Below, in pieces: positions 24,833 through 37,400 of a stretch of 64,000 bases of DNA. Below the pieces are notes generated by a model. The model was not told the DNA's origin. It saw nothing but the letters and a program-made list of their open reading frames with translations, and ran no database searches. The stretch's first letter is position 1, and every line of letters begins with the position of its first letter. Source of the stretch: Rhodeus uyekii (Eukaryota > Chordata > Actinopteri > Cypriniformes > Acheilognathidae). The DNA is taken from positions 685,820 to 749,819 of the forward strand of contig JAWRVZ010000214.1 of the NCBI GenBank assembly GCA_037043235.1. The letters run 5' to 3'. A program made the position numbers and the translations under genes.

Positions 24833-27800
24833 TTTTTTTTTTTTTTTTTTTTCATTTTAATTAATGTATTAGTAATTTTGTTGTGCTTTTGTAATTTCTT
24901 TATTAGTTTTTATTTCATGTTTCTTTTTGGCTTTATTTTAGTTTTAGTCATTTTAATATTTCAACTAAAACTTATATTATTTTGTTCAGTTGCCACACAA
25001 CATTTCTAGTTCCCTTTAAGTTTAAAAAACCTTCTTGCCATCCTCTATTTGTTTATCTGAAGAAAGAATGTTATATACATCGGGATGGCATGAGAGTGAA
25101 TTTATTATGGGTTTTAAATATTTATATTTTATGTAATTTTAGCTTAATTAAAGTTTTATTGGAATAGTTTAGTTGTAATTAATTAAACAACATGCTTATA
25201 ATCACTCAGAACTCTTCAGCAACTCAGAACGCAGGAAGTATAACTGACATTTTCCTAAATCTAGTTTTTGCGCCCTGCAGTTTTTGATTTGCATGGTTCT
25301 CATTTTCTCTCTGCAGTCGGAACCAGTTGTCCACTCTCCCCGCTCATTTGTGCCGACTGCCGCTCAAAGTACTGATCGCCTGCAATAACAAGCTGGTATC
25401 ACTCCCGGAGGACCTGGGCAAACTCCGACAGCTCACTGAACTGGTGTGTGTGTGTGGACCAGCTCTCTTCACATTTTATTTTATCTTCACATTTTCTCTC
25501 ACTCATGCACATTATTTATCAACTTTCTCTCTAACTCTCTCTTCAAGGACGTCAGCTGTAATGAGATCCAGACTCTTCCTCCACAGATCGGTCAGCTGGA
25601 AGCTCTACATGACCTCAACATCCGCAGAAACCACCTTGTCCGCCTGCCTCCTGGTCAGAAACGCAGGCACCTCCACATCTATGAAATGAATGTTTTCTAG
25701 TAGATGTGTTGTCATTTCTATGTTTATTGGTTTGCAGAGTTGGCTGAGCTGCCGTTGGTCAGGCTCGACTTTTCCTGTAACAAGGTAACAACAATCCCTG
25801 TTTGCTACCGCAATCTCAGGCACCTTCAGAGCATCGTTCTGGACAACAATCCTCTGCAGAGCCCGCCTGCACAGGTAACACATGTTCCTGTTCTGATCTA
25901 TATTAAACATCCTGTTTTACTGAAATAGGTTATGATTTATGAGATTTTTTGCTTTTTTAAAGGCTTTTGAGCCTATTGGTTTTCAACTTTCTTTAGTTTG
26001 AAATGTTGCGGTTTGAGCATCTGTAAAGTTACAAAGCACAGTCACTAGTTATTCTCTATATCAGTAAGCACGGTTTCTGAACGGTCAGATATACACACAC
26101 AACGACACCGTAAACACAGTCGGTTTCAAGTGAAAGTAAACAGTTGGGTGTAAACTAGATGTGTATCAGTATAAAGAATTTGTGCATTCAGTCTTAAAGT
26201 GACAGTATGTATATATATATATATAAAAATGTTAATGTTAATCAAACAAAAGTCAAAATAACTTCCTACTTTTGAACTCATAACTTTTGTAGCTGTAATA
26301 AGTATCATTTTATATTTAATACTTATCATTTAAATGATTCCTTTCCAAGGCTTACAGAATACAGGAAAAAGGGACAAGATCTCGTTTAGTTGCCTTAGAA
26401 ATGTGTGTTAAAACTCATTGTTATGGTAAGGTGTGACATTTTCCAAACAATGACCAATCAGGGCACATTGCATTAAGGAGCGATACTGATAGACTGAGAA
26501 GAAAGGTGCTGCAACAATGTCAAATGTGAAAAATCATGCAATTTTTGTACATTGAAGCATGAAACCCTATTCTAGTACACCGCAAAAACAAAATCAAGAC
26601 TTTTAAAAAGTGCATAATAAGTCCATATTAGCACCTGAAGTTGCACGTCCTGAGGACCATGTTTATTGATTTTTCCTATAGATTTGTATAAAGGGAAAGA
26701 TCCATATATTTAAATATCTGAACATGGAGGCGTGTAAAGCAGCATCAGACCTTCCAGACTACGACAGAAGACCATTGCCCTACGGATCCTGGTGAGAGAA
26801 CACTTCATTTCATTGGGTTTTGTGGGTGTAATGTGGATCGAACTATGTGCTTTCACTCACACCCACATCCAGTTTGAGCCAGTGTTTATTGGTTGCATCT
26901 CTCAGAGGACACACAGAGCAGGGCGATTCTGCAGATAAGAAGGGAGGGAAAGGAAAAGACACCGACTGAATGAAAGATTAGATTGATTGCAATGAAGGTA
27001 TGAAGAGAGTAGAGATTGCAGGAAAACTGGAGGACGGTAGATCAGATGATGGGGACATCAAACTTGTTCATACGATAGCTACGTTTTGTTGAAAAGAGGT
27101 CTGATAATGTTTTGCTCTGGCAATAAAGTCAAATATAGAAATAAAATAAAAGTGTGGGGGGCAAAATCCCATAGACTTGCACTATCTAGACACCAGAATA
27201 TAACAGAGACTTGAGAATGGGCTTCTTTTGATTTGAGCCATTAAGAAGCCACCAACAGCAATCAAATACTTTTTTGCTTGGTGGAAATGAAATAATTCAG
27301 CAAAACAAAATGGACTTGGAATGAAAGATGGACTGAAGCCTTTTATTTCAAGCCTAGAAAACAAAGTTCACAGAGATTAGAGATCGAGCTTCTTTCGTTT
27401 GGGCCAGTAAGCAATGTTAAAAAACACTGAAAACACTTTAGCAATTGCATAGTAACACCCTGGTGAACACATGATGATGTTGTTTGCTGTGGTCTGTGTC
27501 CTCTCAGTGCTGAGGATTTGTATTCTGGTCGGCCGTATGGAGCTCTGGACTCTGGGTTTAACAGTGTGGACAGCGGAGACAAGAGATGGTCAGGAAACGA
27601 GGCAAGTGCTTTTCAGGTCACTCAATAGAGAAACAAAACAGTTATTCTTCATCACATATTGCTCCTTATTTTTAATTAAATCTCTTCTGCCTATTTCTCA
27701 TCTATCGCTTCTTAAAGCCTTCAGATGAGTTGTCAGACTTGCCTTTGAGAGTGGCAGAAATCACCAAAGAGCACAGACAGAGACGAGAACGTGAGGATCA

Positions 27801-28281
27801 TCGCACAGGGTCTCACGTGACCAATGGCACATGTGAGAAGACGTCTACACTTATGGAATGGATCGTTTAGACTCTAAACTCTATTAATAAGTCACAAGGA
27901 TCTATCTGTTACATTTTAAGCTCTTTATTGTCGTTTTCTGTAGTGGAAGCAGAGATTGAAGAGATAGACTTCATTGACAGCTGTACAGGGGATGATGATG
28001 AAGAGGATGGTCGGAGCCGTAGAGTGGCAGACCCAGTCAGCCTCAGCTTTCAGTTTATGGCCTACATTGAAAGACGAATCACCAGAGAGGTGCCTATTAA
28101 TATTTAATGGCTGAACACATCACTTTTGATTTTATTGTTGCCACAGGGTTTACGATAGCTTGACCTTGTTTCTAGGGTTCACCCGTGAAGACCAGCCCAT
28201 CCAGAGACTTTAGAACTGATGACCCAAGACGCCAAACCTCCTTACATAACCGGTACTGACCAAAGTCATAACAATATTTTA

Positions 28282-28363
<82 letters not shown>

Positions 28364-31300
28364 TACAGTAGAACCCCGACTTACGAAAGTAATCCGAGGT
28401 TGGCTTCGTAAGTCGATCTTTTCATAAGTCGGTCAGGCTTTTACATGTAAATTGCCTAATCCGTTCCAAGCCCTACGAAAACACCACATTTAATTTAAAA
28501 ATAAAGCTATGCTTGTTCAGTATGGTATGACAAGCACATCCCAGCTTCATACTTCTCAATTATCTCCCTTTTCATGTCTATGGAGAGCATCCTCTTCTTC
28601 CCTTTCACTTTCACTTTCATCGTGAAATGAAATGGGAGAGGAATGCCACTACGTTGAGGCTGGTGAGAGCGATGCTGACCAATAGGAGAGCAGGATGCTG
28701 CAGTGAAAGCTAGCGTCAGATCCGGGAGTACTGTTGCCAGATTGGGCGGGTTCCCGGCGGGTTTTAAGCTGTAGTTGAGCTGGAAATCTTCAGTCCAATC
28801 TGGCAACACTGGCCGGGAGACAGCCAATGGGAGAGTGGGACGATTGGTGCGAGTTTCCGGGTCAGTGGCGCGCGAATTTCAAAACAAAACTTGGAAATCA
28901 TCGCCGAGATTTAGTTTTTCGCATCTCGATCATTTTGTCGTTACTCGGGCGAATGTTTAAAACGTAAACAAACACCGTTATACACATTAATTGAACTGAA
29001 AAGGAAAGTAACACAAAAGGGGCAAAAAGAATGATCCTTCATCTGTGTTGTCACTAACAGTTGTTGTTTTCTCTTCAGCGGTGGGTCAGATACAACGGCC
29101 ACGTCTTCATACGCTCATAACCAGGTAAGAGTCCCTGTACGTACTCGCCTCCCGATGCAGTATATCAAAACAAAACCCTGTGGTTTTACTCTGGTTCTGT
29201 CTATCAGCGGTCAGGTTCTGGTGGTGGGGTGGAGAGAGTGAGACGAGAAGCACATCTGGCGGCACTGCGGTACGAGGAAGAGAGACAGAAAAGATCAGTG
29301 CAAAGAGACACGGTGATGAATTATGCCAAGGTACTTGCACACACAATTTATTATAAATCTATTCACCAAATAGAGCACATCAGTGAAGACATTTTTGTAG
29401 GCTGTAAATTAGCATCATCCTGGTTCCCTCCATAAAATCCTAATTGGGTTTTGCCTTTGGCTTTTGGATTATTGTAATAAATAAAGTCTGTAACAAACAG
29501 TTTATGATTCTTTCATTGTAATGAATTTCAAAGTCTAAAAACAATCGCCAGAGGTAAAAAGTCAAAGGTGGTGTTTACTTTACCGTCACTACTTTAAAGG
29601 GTTACTTCATCCAGAAATTCAAATTCTGTCATATGCTCATAAGACTTTTTTTTCATCTTGAAAACACAAATGAAGATCTTTTAAAGGTCTCAAAAAGTTA
29701 ATAAAAAGATTTTAAAACGAATCCATATGAATGGAGCGGTTTAGTAAATCTTTTGAAGAGACACGATCGCTTTATATGACGAACGTCTTTTAATTAAGTA
29801 TTTTATTCCCATATAACCATTCATCTACGTGTGAGAACCAATGAGATTCATTCTCGCGTTACACAGCACTTTGTTCACGCAAAAAGAGTTTTTTTCTCAC
29901 GCATCAAGCGGGTTCAGTTGAGCTTCTGTTTATGTTCACTGATCAATGTTTATATGTGAATAAAAGCCTGAATGAATTAATGTATTTTATGTTGTAGAGT
30001 AAAGTGTGAAAATATCCTGAGCTTGTGTTGACCACATTAAACCAATCTGGCAATATCTATTATTAAAACACTGGAAGACGCAAGTAAGACAAGCGTGAAC
30101 GGCAGAGCAGGTGAAACTTTATTTCCTAGGATTAAAGAACATAATTTTTTACAAGAAAATAAGTCCAGGGAGAACAAAGGGATCTGGACAGTGCCAAAGA
30201 AAAACAATCACAATCTTCCTAACCCATTTTATCTTAACACATCTAATAAAAAATCAATAGGTAGAAGAAAAATCTTCAATGTCCAAGATGTTGTATCTAC
30301 CCTACACTAACTACCAAACCAAAAATACTTAACCTGGTGTATTTATACAGAAACAAATACTAACATGAAAACAAATACTAACATGATCATATTAAAAGAA
30401 AGCGTTCAAGAAAAACATGCAACGTACAAAATATGAACACATTAAACAAAACAATCAAAAAAGTTCAACATAAAACCTTTAAACGATTTAAGAGCCGATT
30501 TAAAACTGGCTAGTGAAGGAATAAACATCAAATTTAAGGCCAAAGTTCAGGTGCTGCAGCAGTGAAGGCCCGATGACCCTTATATTTACAGTTAAGAGAA
30601 GCTGATTACAAGATCTCAGTGCTCTTTGGGGAAAGTAAGGAGTCAGAAGGTCACTAATTTATAATATTATTGTATAATAATCAAATGATGGATTTGAAAA
30701 GGAAACATTAACATAGAAGGGTGAAATTTGATCTTCAGCATCCAAATCCCCCAAAATATGCCTGATGCGAACTATTTTCTATCTTTGTACTTTCAGCATA
30801 AATCTACTCCGAGCCCTACGAAGCTCAGTCCAACAGACAGTGAGGTGAGTCTCATCCTCAGATTTGCCCATTCACTTCCTCCCTATCCATCAGTTCATCC
30901 TGCTGTGTGTGTATGTGTGTGTGAGAGTGACTGTAGTCATATGCATTACTGTCCCATCCCAGAGTCTGTACCCCTCCAGACGGTCCACTCACACTGATGA
31001 CTCCGCCCTCTTTATGGTAAGAGCAATCAGCTCAGATCATGCATCATCCTCCATCTCCGTTCTCTCTGTGTGTTCACTTCCCTTAACAAAACTCAGTATC
31101 AGTCTGTAGAACTTTGCATAATGTATTAACATGATTTAAGGATATTTCCACGTAAAACTGCTTTTCTGATCCGTTTGAACTGCTAACATGAATTGAAGGT
31201 GCACTCAGTATTTAGTATGTTTTACACATCACTAAATTCCTTATATAATCCCTTTCACTTTTAATTATATACATCCCTTTACTCTCTCTATATTTATTTA

Positions 31301-31433
31301 TTTATTAAGGGATTAACTTGTATCTTGTATTTGATAATTATTGCTATGTTTACTTACTGAATGCACCTTTAATATTAGATGTGCTTTTCCCAGTGTGCAT
31401 CTTTAACACGCTTGCCCTGCTTCTTTTTGCTTC

Positions 31434-31477
<44 letters not shown>

Positions 31478-34395
31478 GTTGGTTCTGTCTGTGTCAGAGT
31501 GAGTTTGAGCCTCTACTGATATTTGAGATAGACACAGATACCAACACTATAAAGAAGAGGCCAGATCCTCACAAACAGGTGAAAGAGACACACAGACATG
31601 TTTACTCTGCTGTCAAAATGAGGACTTGGCATAAACCTGTTATTGGTTTGGACAAGTCAAGAATCACAATTAGTATTGGTTATTATAATTAGTGGTAGGA
31701 ACATGAATGAATCCCAGAACATGTGTGTTAAATTTTTTGCGTGTTGCACCACGCCTCACAGTTTTATTAGTAAAGTTTAAATAATATATAAATATATAAT
31801 AAATAATATTTATGTAGTGTTTATTTGGAGCCTGCAGATGATCTGCCTCCATTATTTTATGTCTGTAGATACAAATAAACTTATTGTGGATGTTTCTTGA
31901 TCGTTTTACTCTCAAAACATAGTATTAAACAGTAGTATTAGACATGAATATTAACTTATTGAGGATTTATTTGTTAATATTTTTCATAAAGCTGATTTAT
32001 GAGTCCTTAAAGAAAACGGTTAGCATTTATATAATACATAAAAACCTAATTACCTCTGTAATATTTTGTCCTGCAGTATTTTCAGTAATACATTTTGACG
32101 CTTCCAAAACGCTTACGGTACACTTTCTCAAAACTTCTATTTATTTCCTCTGTTCCTCTATTTCTCCTCGTTGCATTTCATCTCTATCCTCTCCTCGTTT
32201 CTTTGTGGCTGGCTAGTCTCTCTCTGCTGTCCCGCTGGATGGGTGTGTGTCTCCCACTTTATCCGTCGCCCCTTCCTGTGCGCCGCAGGTACTGAACCAC
32301 AAGAGCCTGGAGATGATCGTTTTATTTCTGTAGATGCAAATAAGCTGACTTTGGATGTTTGTTGAGGAATTTGCTCTCAAAAAAATCACTACACAAAGAA
32401 ATTGTGGTTGCACTCAGATCTAAGACCCTGTCATATTCAGGCAGGTTCTTTCATTGAGGAAATTAAGCTGGAAACCTGTCAGGTTTGTTTAGGATATGGT
32501 GTAAGATTTCATCTGAATCATGCACATAATTATGTTCATAATAGATATTGGTTCCTTTTTTTTAGATTCACTCCTAGAGTTCACTTAAAGCGCATGCCAC
32601 AGATACAGTGTTTGTTATCTGATATTTCAACTCTTTTGACCTTTTATTTTCTGTCCTGTTTTCGCTAGCAAGGTGAAGATTATGCCTCACTGTCACCCAC
32701 TGGTATGTATTTGTTTCATATTATAAACTCTGATTCTCTCTTTCCTTACTGCTATTTTTGATTTATTTTTATTCATTTTCATTGATCATTGTTTGCTTGT
32801 CTTGCAGCCCTCCAGTCACCCACTTACCCCAGCCCTGCGGCCTCGTCCCCCTCCCGCGGCCTCAACCAGCGGCCTGAGAGTTACCTGTTCCGTCTGAGTC
32901 AGCGAGAGGAGAAAAAAAAAGGTTTGTTTACCTTATGTAGCTGATTACTTGTTTGTGGGAAATTTGTGATGTCATGATTAAAGATGATGCACATACAGTA
33001 CCATTCGTACAGTAATGTTTGGGATTGACAAGCCTCTTCTGCTCGCCAAGGCTGCATAAATCTGAATATTTAGAAATATTATTACAATTTAACTGTTTTC
33101 TATTTTGAAATACTTTAAAATGTTGATGCAAAGTTGAATTTTCACCATCATTACTCCAGTCTTCAGTGTCATATGATCCTTCACAACTTATTCTAATATG
33201 ATGATTTGTTGCTCAAGAAGGACATTTTTTTAGTTTGTGCTGCTTAATCTTTTTATGGAAACAATGATACATTTTTGGTTCAGATTCCTTTGATGAATAG
33301 AAAGAACAGCATTTATTTATTTATTAATATTAATCAAATATTTTGGAACATTATAAATGTTTTACTGTTGATCGATTTAATTCTTCTTTGCTGAATACCT
33401 TTTTTTTTAATCTTACCGACCCTAAACTTTTGATTGGTAGTGTACTTTTGTTGTATATGTGTGCTTTACTGGATGCATTATTAATGTTTGTGGATCGTGT
33501 TACATTACAATGAAATAAAAAAGCTGTTCTATTATTTCACTGCCCACAAATAATATAATTATTGTAAATTAAGTGGGTTTTTTTTGCATTTTGCAGGAGA
33601 ATCATGCACGCAGAAGGCAGAGCCAGTGGAAGCCGCTCCTACACAGAGTCCAGCTCCAACGGGAGAGGATGTGGTACTGATAGAGCAGCTGAGAAGGGTG
33701 CGACAATCAAACTGGCTTCCACTACCCTCCACTTCTTATTATCCTTCATATATATACATTACTGTCACTTCTGATCGGTTTATATATACAATAGAGACTC
33801 TCTCTCTTAAATGTTTTCTTTACTGTCATTTCTGATCAATTTAGTGCAATCTTGCTGAATAAAAGTTAATAACTTAATAATAAAAGTTAAATAAAACCTG
33901 ACCCCCAAAAAAAAAAGTAAATTAATTGATATCTTATTTGTTACGCTGTCCTGGTAAACGTATATAATTCAAATCAAAATGTTAAAAAACAAATAATAAT
34001 GTTGTGCTGCTTTAAGTCTCATTTTGCATCCCTCATGTAGAATATCGAGTGTCGGCTCAAGGTGTCTTTACCCACTGATCTTGGGGCAGCTTTGACTGAC
34101 GGGGTCGTGTTGTGCCATCTGGCCAACCATGTTCGTCCCCGATCCATACCGAGCATCCATGTACCCTCACCGGCAGTGGTGAGTGACGTTTGTGGTTTAT
34201 TTTGCTCATAATTAGGGACCAACCAAATTCACGGGTATAAATTCGCAATTTCACGGAAGGTTTTTAAAAAAACACTCGATTACACGGAAAATTCACGGGT
34301 ACATTTATTAGGCACCAATCACTGCAATCAGTCCATCTGCTGTCACACCCACTGTTTTGTATTCTAAAATACCACTTTTCGGCTGTTCACCTGTA

Positions 34396-34431
<36 letters not shown>

Positions 34432-37400
34432 ATACGACTACAACGCCACAGACTCTGCAATGTCAGGTGACATTAATGAAACAATTTACAGTTTTTCGTG
34501 GCCAAAACTTGGCCGACCAACGTGGTTGCTGACATATTCTGTCACTGCGGTGCATTGTCGTTTGTGTACTGGCTGACACTTCTCTCCGCGTCAACGCTGT
34601 TCATTGGTACAGAAAGGTAGCGTAATGCAGCCGGCTCAGCAGAGGAAACCGACTGCTGTGCGAACGCCAGAATGCTGTTCTACTCGTATCCGGCGGAACT
34701 TCTTTTGCTGCTGTTTTGTAGGCTGCAAACTCGGCTAAGATGCTATGATCATCTGCTCCTGGTATACTCTTTATCAGTTCCTCACATGGCAGCATCCATA
34801 CCTGTGTGAAATCAAAGACTCTGACCGATTTCATGAAGGCCAGTCCAGGCTGCGAAAATCGCTGTGAGCCGCTCACAGGCAAATGCAAAAATGAATTGTC
34901 CTATGTACGTTCAGCAAAACGTGCAAAGAAAATTAATTTAAATGAAACAATTACCATAAAAAGTTATCGCGGTACTTCTGAACTCCCCCTTCAATAAAAA
35001 TTAACACTATTTCACGCTTGTTGGGCGTTTTCACGGAAAGTGGCCGATTTCACGGAAAATGTCACGGCCGTGAAATCGTGAATTTGGTTGGTCCCTACTC
35101 ATAATGTATGTTTCTTTGCACCCAGGAATACATACAGCTTCATCTTCTCTTTCTTTCCAGCCCAAACTGACAATGGCCAAGTGTCGACGAAATGTGGAGA
35201 ACTTCCTCGAAGCGTGCCGCAGAATTGGAGTTCCTCAGGTAGATTTGGTTCCTCAAGCTATTAGTCATTGAAAAAAAGTTTTCATCTTTAAAGTCAAATT
35301 AAGTTCTAGCTTCTCAAACGCATGACGTTTCATGTTTGCTTCAAAACTAACTGGGCTTTCAACTTCTCTTGTTTCCTCTAATGCTCTAAAAGTTTAATAG
35401 CTAATACCACTAACTCTTTCTCTCTCTCCCCCCTATCCCTTTCAATTTAAAACCATCTCACATCCCATCAACCTCTCATTGTGTTTTATTTGAACACTCA
35501 TGTTCATCTTCCTCCCTGCTTGTCTTGGCACCGTGAGCAGGATAGTTTGTGTTCAGCGGGCGACGTGCTGAAAGGGGAGGTGGTTTGTGTGTTCAGGCTG
35601 GTCGAGGCCTTGCTCTCCCTTGCACCACCTCCCCTTCACAACGCCCCTTCTACCCAGCTGGCTGGATTCGCCCTTTTCTACCTGTCAATCATGTCGCTGC
35701 TATGTGCTCTCTACTGCCACCTGGTGCCAGGCCTTTAAATCGCACTTCCATATTGATCACTGCACTAAAACAGCCAATTGTTTTTGTGCATATGAGCAGA
35801 TTTACACAATAGCCGATGTTTATGCACACGTTTATGTTTCTAGTGCACATAATTGATACTTCGCTAAGCTCTGACCCTTTTGTGTAATGTTGCTCGCTCA
35901 GGCAATGCTGTATAAAGTCACAGTCATGCGAATTGCTGTAAAGTGCAAACAAAAGAAGACACAAATGCGATGTTTAACAGTATTTTTTCCTTATTCGTAT
36001 GGTTGAATTGGATCATTAAAGGTAAGCAGTAGAAGCATTGATTAAAGACATAACCATGGGGACAGGAGAGATGTCAGTGAAAAAAATTAGTAACTTGCGT
36101 GACTTTAAAGAGTAACTTGTTGTAAATTTAAAAATGTGTTAGTTACTTGAGAAGTAATTTGATTGTGTACCTAATTTCTTGTAATGCAAAACACTGATTC
36201 TAAATGTATTTACTGTCACTTTTGATCAGTTTAATGCATCCTTTAAAAAAAGAAAAATTCATACTGACACCAAATTTGTGAACAGTTGTGTACATATGCT
36301 GTTTACTGAAAAGACAAACGGCTCATTTCATGGTTGATAAACGGCGGGGCTTAGCGAAAAGTCAATTGAGAGTGTTTATATGCGTTTGTGTGTGTGTGCG
36401 CGCGTGCGTTTGTGTGTGTGTGTGTGTGTAGAGAGCACATTTCCATTGCAAAATTCAAAGCTTCATCAAAAAGCACAAAGATGGGTGGATTCCCCCATTC
36501 AGCCTTAAACAAGACGACAGAACATGCTGCCTGCTCTGTGAACGAGCTCTTTGTGTGTTAGTACTGCTGCACATTTTCCCAAAGTCTGCTAAAGTGGATG
36601 AGTGTCTTGTGTGGTTGTCGTGAATGAAATCTCCCTGATGTTCTTGAAAGAAGGAAATAAGACCGTGTGGAGGATGCCAAACCATAAACTCCCCGTTTTA
36701 TCCCTTTGTGCCTTACTGTGTGTGTCCATGTCCGTGTCTTCCACCTCACAGTTAACACAATAGTTCGCCAAAAATAAAATGTACTCGCACTCATGTCGTT
36801 CCAAACCTGTATGAGTTGCTTTCTACCATGAAGCACAGGAGGAGGAATTTTGCGTACTTTTTGAGGTGTTCTTTTCCATACAAAGAAAGTGAATAGGGAT
36901 GGGAATCTTCAGAATCCGAAAAATTTGACAAAGCAGAAAGAACATCCTGCCTTACTTGCATATTAAAAGCATCATTCACTTAAAAACATTACTCACCCTG
37001 GTGGTCTAAAGCCATATGCTCTTCTTTCTTTTTCAAGTGGTATTTTTCCTTTCCATTTAATTTTTTTTTCTTATAATGGCAGTGAATAGCAAACACCATC
37101 AAACTTTAAAAAAGGCACAAAAGTATCACAGATTGATCCATGTGGCATGTATATTCCAAAAGTTCTACGAAATTAATAATACAGTAGTACCTCAAGATAC
37201 GAAAGGCTCAACTTACGAAAAATCCAAGTTACGAAAGCAAAGACGAAATTTTTCTGCTCTACATACGAAAAGTTTAAGATACGAAAGGTTTCTGAAAGTC
37301 CGAGATTCGCCCCATAACAATTTTGAAACTCGCGCCGCACGGCGCCATCTTAGTTTTAGTAGACTCGCCACCATCCTCCTGCTCTCCCATTGGTTCCTGA

